A stretch of 64,000 nt of DNA from NCBI GenBank assembly GCA_032717465.1, contig CM064653.1:34709159-34773158 (forward strand), written 5' to 3'. The translations under genes were made by a program, and so were the position numbers. Positions 36,555-48,108 of the stretch are shown piece after piece (positions within the stretch are counted from its first letter, which is position 1; each line of letters opens with the position of its first letter). The stretch is from Coenobita brevimanus (taxonomy: Eukaryota > Arthropoda > Malacostraca > Decapoda > Coenobitidae). A model generated the notes under the pieces. It was not told the DNA's origin and searched no databases. It saw only the letters and a program-made list of their open reading frames with translations.

Positions 36555-36950
36555 GAGCCTTTGTGGTACAGTGGTAGAGTGTGCGTTTCGTACACAGGTG
36601 GACCAGGCTTCGCGCCCCGCCAGGGTAATAAACTTTGGGAATGTTCACCCTGCCACGTACTGCATTGGTGGACACAGGGGGTGCTGTGTTTGAACCTGTG
36701 TCGCCTACTGTAAAGTATGCTTGCACCCAGTTGGCTTGCACGGGCTGATTACATTTGGTTCACAGACTACACACACATCCAAAGCCATTCCAACACTACA
36801 ATTACACATACAAGCACTTCTAACCCTACATACAATCTCTATCAGACAGCCTAAGCCACCTGGTAGAGATACATCGGCTGTATCATCCCGACTTTGGTCG
36901 GGATAGGCCGGTCCTGCAGTGGATACTCAAACGGGTGATGATGATGATGA
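36555..36950 (+). mobile_element. SINE-S3, tRNA-derived SINE
   Basis: About 396 bp flanked by an exact 11 bp target duplication TAACAGAACAG (36544-36554 and 36951-36961), with a (GAT)n tail. The head has the A-box-like GTGGTACAGTGGTAGAG and a degenerate B box GGCTTCGCGCC. It inserted at the 3' end of LINE-E before the inverted duplication, because the mirror copy S4 has the same duplication. Confidence 0.92.
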
Positions 36951-36961
36951 TAACAGAACAG

Positions 36962-38052
36962 AGGAACGAAAAACAAATGAATAAAAATTAATAATCCATA
37001 CACCAGGTTACTGGTGTCCTCTGTTCATAAAATACCTGTAACAGTTAGACTTGAACAGCTGTGGGTTGAAATTTGGAGGGAAACAGCTCTGGGGAAGCGA
37101 GTTCCAGAGAGATGCAGTTCTGGGATTGAAAGAATTCTGATAGGTAGAAGTTCTGCAATATGACTGAGTGACATTCCAGTCATGAGTGCTACCAGATGCC
37201 CGTGTAACATGAGGGAAGGCATGGAGAGGTGGCATAATGGACGCAACTTCGTCTGAGCATTTGCCAAAAAAATATCTGTAAAATAATGCAAGGGAGGCAA
37301 CATTCCTTCTTACTTGCAGGGGAGGTAGTTTATTTGTAATGGCAGGGTTGTTAATAATTCTAACAGCTTTGTTCTGAATTTTGTCTAGTTGTTTTAATAC
37401 AACCTCTCCACATCCATTCCACAAGGGTGGGCAATATTCAAGCTGAGAGCTCACATGACTCTTATAAATTATAACAAACTGCTCATCAGCGAAGAAGTTA
37501 CGGACTCTGTACAATAATCCAAGTTTCTTCTGAGGCGGTTTTAGCAAGTGATCTGACATGAGAGGTCCAGCTGAGGGCAATGTTAAGTGAGATGCCAAGA
37601 ATTTCAATACTTTTGGAGACGGGAATATTAGTAGCACTGAAGGTAATGTACGAATCTGGCAATATCTGTCTATTAGTAAATTGTATATACTGTATTTAGT
37701 TTTACTAGCATTAAAAGAGACAAGGTTGTTTTGTCCCCATTCACTGATTGTACTGTAGATAGGTCTTGATTTATGGAGATGACTGTACTGAGTTGGGAGG
37801 TAGAGATACTAGACTTTGTAAATGGGTGTCTGAGTGTGAAGGAACTATGTAGTGTTGAGTCATCTGCGGATGAGCGGATGGGATTGTGGGTGACAGATAA
37901 GAGATCTTTAATATGAACCAGGAATAGGGTTGGCGCCAGAACTGACCCCTGCGGCACGCCGGCATTGATTGAGTGGAAATTGGAATATACATCATCTGCA
38001 TTTACCCTTATTTTCCTGTCACTAAGATATGAAGAAATCAAAGGAATATATA
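36962..38052 (-). mobile_element. LINE-E1, 3' part, minus strand
   Basis: Two frames: 37673-38041 with RT motifs (SAGVPQGSVLAPTLFLV in decayed form, SADDSTLH as the catalytic box) and 37008-37637 with the C-terminal region (LLYRVRNFF, QLEYCPPLWNG, NSFNPRTASLWNSLP). It retains a 35 bp segment near 37755-37789 that the mirror copy lost. It is truncated at the 5' side next to a TA run. The family is related to LINE-B. Confidence 0.85.
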
Positions 38053-38505
38053 TATACTGTACTGTATATATATATATTATGTACAGGCACTCCCCAACTT
38101 ATGAAAATAATAGGTTCTTAAAGGTCTTTCATAATTTTTTTTTTCTTTTTTTAAGTCTCTCTCTCTCTCCCCAACCCAACTCTAATCCCATAATTACTGA
38201 GGTCACAAAGTTCTTTCCTTCTACCCCATTGCCTTTCTACACCATACCTACTTCTGTGCTATTCTCTCTCTCTCCCTCCCAGATTAAAGCCCATTATTGT
38301 CTCCACTCCTCCACCTATCCTCTGCTATTCCCTGAACTGCAGTTATCATCTCACCTCCTTGTCAGTGTCTTCACCCAACCCCATAACCCCATCCTTCCTT
38401 GCTATGACTGATCTCCCCCCCCCCTCCACATTTTTTTTTTTTTTTTTTAATCTGCAGATTTTTCATAAGTTGATCCTCCATAAGTATGGGTCTGACCATA
38501 TGTAT
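38053..38505. mobile_element. Tigger-like MITE, left arm copy
   Basis: Begins GTACAGGCACTCCCCAACTT at about 38080, a pogo/Tigger-type terminal sequence. It runs through CT-rich and C/T homopolymer stretches, with the motif TCATAAGTTGATCCTCCATA near the other side where LINE-C2 ends. No coding sequence. The mirror copy at 48109-48570 matches closely. Boundaries are approximate. Confidence 0.55.
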
Positions 38506-41116
38506 TTACCTATTTATAGTAAACAGGAATTGAGCGATGCTCGTGTTGTCCTGTCTCCATATCCACATTTATCTAGTTTACTTTTACACACACGAATGTT
38601 TTTCTCCTGCACCACCTTTTTGTCTAACTCATTCCAAATACTTATGTATTTACCCAATATACCTAATTGAGATACACACGAAATATGCTATGCTCGTGGG
38701 TTCCCATCGCTATTTCTCAGTAAGTCAAATTTAGCTTTAAACTCGTTTAAGTTTTTAGACTGGATGATCTCTTTGTCCAGGCTATTCCATAAATCTATAC
38801 TTCTGTAAGGAAAGCTATATTTCTTGATATCCTTCAAGCAGCTTGACTTTTTCAATTTCATTCCGTGTCCTCTTGTTGCTCTCTTATCCCATAAAAACAG
38901 ATCTTCTCGGTCAATTTTATCTACTCCCACCATGGTCCTGAACACTGCAATCATGTCTCCCCTCTTTCTCCTTTCCTCTAAGGAAGGCAAATCCAGCTTT
39001 TCCAGCCTCTCTCTGTATGACAGATCTGCCAGACTGGGGACCATTTTGGTTGCTGTTCTTTGTATTCTCTCAATCTTGTTTATATCTTTCTTTTTGTGTG
39101 GGGACCACACTACCGCTGCATATTCTAACCTGGAGCGGATCATGGCGACTCTCAATTTTTTCATCATCTCCTCATCCATATAATGAAATGCTACTCTTAT
39201 GTTAGTCAGGAATTTATAAGTCTCTCTAACTATCTTATTAAAGTGCTTTTCAGGTGACCAACTATCTTGGACCAGCACTCCTAAGTCTTTCTCTTCTCTC
39301 ATTTTAGTGATTAATTCATTGCCCAACAGATAATTCATTGATGGCCTCCTGGTACTTTTACCCATTTTCAATATTTTACATTTTTTTACATTAAATTTCA
39401 TTTCCCATGTCCGGCTCCAATCATGTATCCTATCCAGATTCTCCTGCAGCATTTGACAATACTCCTCAACCTCTACCTTCCTCAAGATCTTTACATCATC
39501 AGCAAACAGACTTGCATAACTGTTCACTGTATCTACCATATCATTTACGTAAATCAGGAACATTACTGGCGCCAACACCGAGCCTGGGGGGACTCCACTT
39601 GTTACTTCCCTCCATCCAGACATCCTATCCTGTATTACTGTACTCATTTGTCTCTCTCAAAAAGTCTCTCATCCATTCCAGGAGTTTCCCCTTCAGTCCT
39701 CCAATATATTCTAGTTTCCACATTAGTCTCTTATGAGGTACCTTGTCAAAGGCCTTCTCTAAGTCTAAGTACATACAATCCACCCAACCATCTCTCTCCT
39801 GTACCACGTCAATCGCTCTTGAGTAAAAGCTCAACAAGTTAGAAACACATGACCTTCCACTTCTGAATCCAAACTGACATTCAGCCAAAATATTGATCTC
39901 TTCTAGATATTTTATCCATCTGTCTTTCAGGATTCTCTCGCACAATTTTGCGACCATGCTGGTTAGAGACACTGGTCTATAATTTAGGGGTTCTTCCCTG
40001 TTTCCTCCCTTATAAATTGGTACCACATTTGCCCTCTTCTATTCTTGTGGCACATTCCCCTCTTCCAGAGAGCACATGATTAAACTGTGAATTTTATCTG
40101 CCAGTTGTTCTCTGCATTCCTTCAGTACTCAATTTGAAATTCCATCAGGTCTTGGGGCTTTCTTTACATCTTGAGTTTCCAATAATTTGTACACTTCCTG
40201 AACCTTCACTGTTATATCTTTTATCACCGGTACATTTCTAGTCACTCCCTCCCCTTCCACAAACTTTTTTTCATTAGTGAAAACTGATTGGAGACATTTG
40301 TTCATTATTTCAGCTTGCATTGCTGCATCTTTATAGACCTCTCCTTCTACTTTCAGTTTAGTGATTCCTTCCCTTTGTTTCAATTTGCCATTAACAAATC
40401 TATAAAACAGTTTGGGTTCATCCTTGCATTTGTCTACTATACTTTTTTCAAAATTCTTTTCTTCTTCTCTGCGTATTCTTGTGTAATCATTTTTAGTTCT
40501 TTTATATTCTTCCTTTGTTCTGGTTTTGCCCCTCTTTCTCCAGTTGTTCCACGTCTTATCTCTTTCTTTTTTTGCTATCATACACCTTCTATTAAACCAC
40601 TCATTTTTCCTGTTTTCTTTCCCTCTTACTCTTGGTACAAATTTTTCCACTCCCAAATTGTAGAGGTTCAGGCAGATATCCCACTTTTTTTGTATCTCTC
40701 TTGTTTCTCTGAATTTTCTCCAATCTGCATTTTCAAAAACGTTTCTCAGTCCTGTGAAATTAGCTTTCCCAAAGTTGTATCTTCCCTGTCTATGAAGCTC
40801 GTCTCTTGGCTCGACGTTCCCTATTATCGTCTGGAACTCAGTGACCACATGATCACTTTTTCCTATAGGACAGAAATATTTCAATGATTCTATTACATCT
40901 GGTTCTTTGGTAAACAGTAAATCTAACCTTGCTGGTGTGTCCTCACCTCGGAACCGTGTCTCTTCTTTGACCCATTGCGTCATCACATTATTCATTATTA
41001 CATTTAATAATATAGTGCCCCACGAATCCTCGCTGCCTTCTGAGTCCCATTCCTCCCAGTTCACCTCTTTACAGTTAAAGTCACCCACCAAAATTATATT
41101 ATTGCTTTTCTCAATT
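38506..41116 (-). mobile_element. LINE-C2, CR1-like, minus strand (left arm)
   Basis: Mirror partner of LINE-C3. It starts within the endonuclease (IILVGDFNCKEVNWEEW) next to a GT/CA repeat and ends at about 38506. The coding frame is split into 40129-41175, 39625-40026 and 38688-39647. Confidence 0.88.
38688..41116 (-). pseudogene. LINE-C2 endonuclease-reverse transcriptase, broken
   Basis: Frame 1 (from 41116 down to 40129) has GDFNCKEVNWEEW, KSDHVVTEFQ and the linker up to KKAPRPDGISN, then a TGA in place of a tryptophan codon. A TAG in place of the tryptophan of the PKEWKRAN motif (near 40042) and a 2 bp deletion near 39655 are both shared with LINE-C3. Frames 2 and 3 carry the RT (YRPVSLTSMVAKL, YLDLEKAFDKVPHKRL, SLFADDVKIL) and the C-terminal region. 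Not functional. Confidence 0.88.

Positions 41117-41173
<57 letters not shown>
41117..41173. repeat. (GT)n microsatellite, left arm
   Basis: GT run at the truncated 5' side of LINE-C2. The mirror position in the right arm is the CA run at 44231-44272. Confidence 0.97.
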
Positions 41174-42414
41174 AAACTAAATTGAAATATTTATTGTTGT
41201 AAAAGGTACAGAGGACTAATACAACAAAAAAAATAATCCAAACGAAGTTTGTAGTGTTGTTATGTAGAAGTAAGGGCCATGCAAGGAACTACAGTGTAAA
41301 TTATGGTCAGTGAAGGATTTGAAAATGGCCTAAACATCATTATCCATTTCACTGTTTTCAGGCCCATCTTTGCTTAAATGAGGTAATGTAAAGAATTAAA
41401 AAAAAAGTCCTGTGATGGAATCTGCTACAACCAATGTGTGTTTGTATGACTGTCATCATGTGGTTGTGTGGATGAACCAGTCATTCACACAGCTGGTGAG
41501 TCTTTTCCTCGAGAGCCACTGAGTACCAATCCCCTCCAGTTTGTGTTCTGTATTTTCTTATTTTCAGGGTGGTAAATGTCCTTTTCCTAATGAAAATTTT
41601 CCCCGTTATTATAATCACGTTCCTTAAGGCATACCTATTATTGTTTGTGTACAGCATGATGGAAGAAATGTACTCTGGATTTCGTTTTCCATTTCTCAGC
41701 TGTAGGTTAAGTTAGGTTAGGTTTGGTTAAATTATTAGGTTCAGTTAAGCTAGGTTAGGTTATATTCAGTTAAACTATTAGGTTATGACAGCGGCTTTCA
41801 CTGAAAAGACCGACTTTATGCAGCTGCCTCACACGAGACAGAGAGACTCATAGGCCTCCACAGTTTATAAATTATCTTTGTACGTATTTTAAAAGCTGAA
41901 CTTATCACTCCATCGCAGTTATTTTACTATGTAGTCTTTGCAAAGTACTGTTAAGCTGTCATGTATAGCAGACATCTTAGTGTTTAATAACAAAATGAAA
42001 AGCTTAAGCATTTTAATGGCCAGTTTACTGTGGTGAACTGTCACATCATCATCATGTGGGAAGGTGTGGGGGGTTGCTGTGGTAACCAAGCAAGTGCCTC
42101 ACCCAACAGTGTTCACGGACATTTTCATAATTTACGAAAAAAAATCTCTTTTTTTACCAAGAATAACTGTTTGTCCATCGGAATGGGCAAGAATCTGTTT
42201 AAACCAAAATTTGTCAAGTGCAGTGATCATCAGCACTGAAATTTTGGGGCATAAAATTACGAACAAAATTCTTGTGGAAGCAACAGGTGGCTACTAGTGT
42301 ACTTTGTGGTGATTGAGAAGCACTCATGCCATGCACTTTGTGGGGAAGGTTTGATGAGAGTTTACTAGCACCTCCACAATTTATGAAATATCACACAGCA
42401 CTATGCACGATCGC
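41174..42414. repeat. Inner left arm of the giant inverted repeat
   Basis: About 1.24 kb that reappears reverse-complemented at 42991-44230 with scattered substitutions. It contains a TTAGG-rich tract at about 41703-41790 (GTTAGGTTAGGTTTGG). The short frames differ between the arms, so they are probably not coding. I do not recognise the sequence. Confidence 0.85.
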
Positions 42415-42765
42415 TGCTGTACATGCCATTTTTAAGTAATTACTTGTTTGAGTCGAGTCCGATGGCAGCTTTAGAGTTTTTCTTTTACTTTCACCACATT
42501 CACTGTAATACCACACTTTAACTCCTACACGCTGGGGATTTTCCAATGTTGCACGCTTCTCCCTACGGAGGATATTCGTGATGGAAAAAATACCCTTCCA
42601 ACTCTGTCTTCCAAAGTATGACAACTAGAGAAAAAATTAAAGATACATAAGAATCACCAACTCATCCTCTTTCAAATTAAAGTATCCCCACATCTCCAGG
42701 TGGTCCTGTCGACGAGATAAGGATAAATTAAAGTTCAAAGGGTGGTGGGAAAATGCTTGTGGCTA
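42415..42765. other. Spacer of the inverted repeat, unassigned part
   Basis: Unique sequence between the arms with no counterpart in the window. A 77-codon minus-strand frame at 42391-42624 (it includes IFSITNILRREKRATLENP) is not recognised. It overlaps the arm boundary and is probably fortuitous. Confidence 0.5.
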
Positions 42766-42990
42766 TACATGTAGTAGTAGTAGTAGTTGTTCCCTACGTA
42801 GTCTGGCCGAACAGCCCCGAGTCCCTTAGGAAGGCCATGGCCAAGACCGGGCTTTCCCACAGAGCTCTCAAAGAGTGTACGTTGTGTTGTTGGCATAGGT
42901 GATTGTGTGCAATGCACTCTTCCACAATGTGCTTAATAGTACGGGGTTCTGTGTTGCATCCTAGACAGGCATCAACAACGGAGTCATCCA
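42766..42990 (-). pseudogene. LINE-G 3' end fragment in the spacer
   Basis: On the minus strand, starting at the arm boundary, it reads CLGCNTEPRTIKHIVEEC then H, a zinc-knuckle-like CxxC-H-C pattern, and continues ALWESPVLAMAFLRDSGLFG to a stop and an (ACT)n tail at 42773-42787. This is the usual C terminus and tail of a LINE. The 5' truncation coincides exactly with the inner boundary of the right arm at 42991. Confidence 0.65.
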
Positions 42991-44230
42991 GCGATCGTGC
43001 ATAGTGCTGTGATATTTCATAAATTGTGGAGGGGCTAGTAAACTCTCATCAAACCTTCCCCACAAAGTGCATGGCATGTGTGCTTCTCAATCACCACAAA
43101 GTACACTAGTAGCCACCTGTTGCTTCCACAAGAATTTTGTTCGTAATTTTATGCCCCAAAATTTCAGTGCTGATGATCACTGCACTTGATAAATTTTGGT
43201 TTAAACAGATTCTTGCCCATTCCGATGGACAAACAGTAATTCTTGGTAAAAAAAAAAAGATTTTTTTTCGTAAATTATGAAAATGTCCGTGAACACTGTC
43301 GGGTGAGGCACTTGCTTGGTTACCACAGCAACCCCCCACACCTTCCCACATGATGATGGTGTGGCAGTTCACCACAGTAAACTGGCCATTAAAATACTTA
43401 AGCTTTTCATTTTGTTATTAAACACTAAGATGTCTGCTATACATGACAGCTTAACAGTACTTTGCAAAGACTACATAGTAAAATAACGGCGATGGAGTGA
43501 TAAGTTCAGCTTTTAAAATACGTACAAAGATAATTTATAAACTGTGGAGGCCTATGAGTCTCTCCGTCTGGTGTGAGGCAGCTGCATAAAGTCGGTCTTT
43601 TCAGTGAAAGCCGCTGTCATAACCTAATAGTTTAACTGAATCTAACCTAACCTAGCTTAACTGAACCTAATAATTTAACCAAACCTAACCTAACTTAACC
43701 TCCAGCTGAGAAATGGAAAATGAAATCCAGAATACATTTCTTCCATCATGCTGTACACAAACAATAATAGGTATGCCTTAAGGAACGTGATTATAATAAC
43801 GGGGAAAATTTTCATTAGGAAAAGGACATTTACCACACTGAAAATAAGAAAATACAGAACACAAACTGGAGGGGATTGGTACTCAGTGGCTCTCGAGGAA
43901 AAGACTCACCAGCTGTGTGAATGACTGGTTCATCCACACAACCACATGATGACAGTCATACAAACACACATTGGTTGTAGCAGATTCCATCACAGGACTT
44001 TTTTTTAATTCTTTACATTACCTCATTTAAGCAATGATGGGCCTGAAAACATTGAAATGGATAATGATGTTTAGGCCATTTTCAAATCCTTTACTGACCA
44101 TAATTTACACTGTAGTTCCTTGCATGGCCCTTACGTCTACATAACAACACTACAAACTTCGTTTGGATTTTTTTGTTGTTGTATTAGTGCTCTGTACCTT
44201 TTACAACAATAAATATTTCAGTTCAGTTTG
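42991..44230. repeat. Inner right arm of the giant inverted repeat
   Basis: Reverse complement of 41174-42414. Paired positions add up to 85405 near the centre: 42401-42414 pairs with 42991-43004, and GTTAGG-type tracts correspond at 43620-43700. No gene recognised. Confidence 0.88.

Positions 44231-44272
<42 letters not shown>
44231..44272. repeat. (CA)n microsatellite, right arm
   Basis: CA run with one CACG interruption, mirror of the GT run at 41117-41173 and shorter than it. Confidence 0.97.
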
Positions 44273-44274
<2 letters not shown>

Positions 44275-44286
44275 AAATGAGAAAAG

Positions 44287-44617
44287 GCTGACGAATGAGG
44301 ATATAAAGGAGCGTTGTGGTGTGGATGTGGATGTGATAGGAAGCATTATGAGGAACACACTGAGGTGGTTTGGCCATGTGGAGAGGATGGAGGGTGAAAG
44401 ACTGACGAAGAGAGTGTATGTGAGTGAGGTGGAGGGGGGAAGAGGGAGGGGGAGGCCGAGGATGAGATGGAGGGATGGGGTGGAGAGGTATATGAGAGAG
44501 GGGGGTGTGAGTTGGCAGCAGGGCAGTGAAATGGTGGGGGACAGGGCGACTTGGAGGCGATTTGTTTGTGGCCACCCCAAACGGGATTGAGGCATCTGGC
44601 AATAGATAGATAGATAG
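44287..44617 (+). mobile_element. LINE-A 3' fragment inserted in the right arm
   Basis: 331 bp of LINE-A 3' end with the (GATA)n tail, encoding the C-terminal RLTNEDIKERCGV to CGHPKRD part. The left arm has an uninterrupted GAGAAAAGCAATAATATAAT at the corresponding place, so the insertion is arm-specific and later than the duplication. No target duplication is visible; at most one base at the target is changed. Confidence 0.9.
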
Positions 44618-47215
44618 AATAATATAATTTTGGTGGGTGACTTTAACTGTAAAGAGGTGAACTGGGAGGAATGGGACTCAGAAGGCAGCGAGGATTCGTG
44701 GGGCACTATATTATTAAATGTAATAATGAATAATGTGATGACGCAATGGGTCAGAGAAGAGACACGGTTCCAAGGTGAGGACACACCAGCAAGGTTAGAT
44801 TTACTGTTTACCAAAGAACCAGATGTAACAGAATCATTGAAATATTTCTGTCCTATAGGAAAAAGTGATCATGTGGTCATTGAGTTCCAAACGATAATAG
44901 GGAACGTCGAGCCAAGAGACGAGCTTCATAGACAGGGAAGATACAACTTTGGGAAAGCTAATTTCACAGGACTGAGAAACTTTTTTGAAAATGCGGATTG
45001 GAGAAAATTCAGAGAAACAAGAGAGATACAAAGGAAGTGGGATATCTGCCTGAACCTCTACAATTTGGGAGTGGAAAAATTTGTACCAAGAGTAAGAGGG
45101 AAAGAAAACAGGAAAAATGAGTGGTTTCATAGAAGGTGTATGATAGCAAAAAAAGAAAGAGATAAGGCGTGGAACAACTGGAGAAAGAGGGGCAACACCA
45201 GAACAAAGGAAGAATATAAAAGAACTAAAAATGATTACACAAGAATACGTAGAGAAGAAGAAAAGAATTTTGAAAAAAGTATAATAGACAAATGCAAGGA
45301 TGAACCCAAACTGTTTTATAGATTTGTTAATGGCAAATTGAAACAAAGGGAAGGAATCACTAAACTGAAAGTAGAAGGAGAGGTCTATAAAGATGCAGCA
45401 ATGCAAGCTGAAATACGGTAATGAACAAATGTCTCCAATCAGTTTTCACTAATGAAAAAGAGTTTGTGGAAGGGGAGGGAGTGACTAGAAATGTACCGGT
45501 GATAAAAGATATAACAGTGGAGGTACAGGAAGTGTACAAATTATTGGAAACTCAAGATGTAAAGAAAGCCCCAAGACCTGATGAAATTTCTAATTGGGTA
45601 CTGAAGGAATGCAGAGAATAACTGGCAGATAAAATTCACAGTGTAATCATGTCTTCTCTGGAAGAGAGGAATGTGCCACAAGAATAGAAGAGGGCAAATG
45701 TGGTACCAATTTATAAGGGAGGAAACAGGGAAGAACCCCTGAATTATAGACCAGTGTCTCTAACTAGCATGGTCGCAAAATTGTGCGAGAGAATCCTGAA
45801 AGACAGATGGATAAAATATCTAGAAGAGATGAATATTTTGGCTGAATGTCAGTTTGGATTCAGAAGTGGAAGGTCATGTGTTTCTAACTTGTTGAGCTTT
45901 TACTCAAGAGCGATTGACATGGTACAGGAGAGAGATGGTTGGGTGGATTGTATGTACTTAGAGAAGGCCTTTGACAAGGTACCTCATAAGAGACTAACGT
46001 GGAAACTAGAATATATTGGAGGACTGAAGGGGAAACTCCTGGAATGGATGAGAGACTTTTTGAGAGAGACAAATGAGGACAGTAATACAGGATAGGATGT
46101 CTGGATGGAGGGAAGTAACAAGTGGAGTCCCCCCAGGCTCGGTGTTGGCTCCAGTAATGTTCCTGATTTACGTAAATGATATGGTAGATACAGTGAACAG
46201 TTATGCAAGTCTGTTTGCTGATGATGTAAAGATCTTGAGGAAGGTAGAGGTTGAGGAGTATTGTAAAATGCTGCAGAAGGATCTGGATAGGATACATGAT
46301 TGGAGCCGGAAGTGGGAAATGAAATTTAATGTAAAAAAATGTAAAATATTGAAAATGGGTAAAAGTACCAGGAGGCCATCAATGAATTATTAGTTGGGTA
46401 ATGAATTAATCACTAAAATGAGAGAAGAGAAAGACTTAGGAGTGCTGTTCCAAGATAGTTTGTCACCTGAAAAGCACATTAATAAGATAGTTAGAGAGAC
46501 TTATAAACTCCTGACTAACATAAGAGTAGTATTTCATTATATGGATGAGGAGATGATGAAAAAATTGATAGTGGCCATGATCCGCCCCAGGTTAGAATAT
46601 GCAGCGGTAGTGTGGTCCCCACACAAAAAGAAAGATATAAACAAGATTGAGAGAATACAAAGAACAGCAACCAAAATGGTCCCCAGTCTGGCAGATCTGT
46701 CATACAGAGAGAGGCTGGAAAAGCTGGATTTGCCTTCCTTAGAGGAAAGGAGAAAGAGGGGAGACATGATTGCAGTGTTCAGGACCATGGTGGGAGTAGA
46801 TAAAATTGACTGAGAAGATCTGTTTTTATGGGATAAGAGAGCAACAAGAGGACACGGAATGAAATTGAAAAAGTCAAGCTGCTTGAAGGATATCAAGAAA
46901 TATAGCTTTCCTTACAGAAGTATAGATTTATGGAATAGCCTGGACAAAGAGATCATCCAGTCTAAAAACTTAAACGAGTTTAAAGCTAAATTTGACTTAC
47001 TGAGAAATAGCGATGGGAACCCACGAGCATAGCATATTTGGTGTGTATCTCAATTAGGTATATTGGGTAAATACATAAGTATTTGGAATGAGTTAGACAA
47101 AAAGGTGGTGCAGGAGAAAAACATTCGTGTGTGTAAAAGTAAACTAGATAAATGTGGATATGGAGACAGGACAACACGAGCATCGCTCAATTCCTGTATA
47201 CTATAAATAGGTAAA
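44618..47215 (+). mobile_element. LINE-C3, CR1-like, plus strand (right arm)
   Basis: Mirror partner of LINE-C2. The two were separated from the CA run only by the later LINE-A insertion. It ends after the C-terminal region with ATAGGTAAATAG at about 47215. Confidence 0.88.
44630..47032 (+). pseudogene. LINE-C3 endonuclease-reverse transcriptase, broken
   Basis: Consecutive frames 44630-45421, 45421-45621, 45700-46095, 46073-46393, 46394-46813 and onward. It shares with C2 the TAG in the PKEWKRAN motif (near 45686) and the 2 bp deletion near 46069. It has its own TAA in CREQL (near 45618), a frameshift near 45415, a deletion of two residues in the YLDLEKAF motif, and TAG and TGA codons near 46391 and 46811. 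Not functional. Confidence 0.88.
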
Positions 47216-47248
47216 TAGATATGGTCAGACCCATACTTATGGAGGATC

Positions 47249-48107
47249 TATCTATCTATCTATCTATAGCCCGACGCCCTAATCCCGCAAAGGGTGGCCG
47301 CAGACAAAACGCCTCCAAGTCACTCTGTCACCCACCATTTGACTCCCCTCCCCCCAACTCACCCCCCCCTCCCTCATAAACCTCTCAACTCCATCCCTCC
47401 ACCTCATCCTCGGTCTACCCCTCCCTCTCCCTCCCTCCACCTCACCCACATACACCCTCTTAGTCAGTCTTTCACTCTCCATCCTCTCCACATGTCCAAA
47501 CCACCTCAGTGTATTTCTCCTAATCTTTTCAACCACATCCACATCTACCCCACAACGTTCCTTCACTTCTTCATTCGTCAACCTGTCCCTCCATGTCACT
47601 CCACATGCTCCTCTCAAGTAACTCATTTCCACTGCTCTCACTCTTGACTTGTTCCCCTCTTGCAAGGTCCACGCCTCGCTTCCATACGTCAGGGTAGGGA
47701 TCACAATACCATCATGCAGAGACTTCTTAACTTCCATACTCACTTCCCTATTTCTCATCACTGCTTTCAGCATGCCTACAACCTTCCTTCCCTGCTGTAC
47801 CCTTTCACGCACTTCATCCCCCAAAGTTCCATCCTTACTCATCACACTACCCAAGTACTTGAATGCACTCACATTCTCCATATCCTCACCATCCAACCTC
47901 ACTGCACACTCTGTGACTTCATTCCTCTCAAACACCATAACTTTACTTTTGTTTACATTACATTTACAAAGTCTAGTATCTCTACCTCCCAACTCAGTAC
48001 AATCAGTGAATGGGGACAAAACAACCTTGTCTCTTTTAATGCTAGTAAAACTAAATGCAGTATATACAATTTACTAATAGACAGATATTGCCAGATTCGT
48101 ACATTAC
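47249..48107 (-). mobile_element. Chimeric LINE-A insertion with templated filler
   Basis: Two parts. Positions 47249-47960 are a minus-strand LINE-A 3' fragment, GATA tail at left, with the C-terminal half of the RT gene still open. Positions 47961-48110 are a 150 bp copy of LINE-E2. The whole is flanked by CTTATGGAGGATC at 47236-47248 and 48108-48120, a 10-13 bp target duplication. The left arm has the uninterrupted site. The frame 47279-48019 runs from LINE-A into the filler by chance. Confidence 0.92.
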
Positions 48108-48108
48108 C

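Noticed and set aside
41703..41790. Interstitial telomere or chromosome-fusion site
   Set aside because: The TTAGG-like tract is short, degenerate and shared with other repeats in the window.
42030..43375. Mirror-image small proteins starting MVNCH in both inner arms
   Set aside because: The frames have no recognisable domain, differ by frameshift between the arms, and lie in repeat DNA. Mirror conservation is explained by duplication.
47279..48019. Single protein joining LINE-A and LINE-E residues
   Set aside because: The first residues come from the 150 bp filler DNA; it is a fortuitous fusion.
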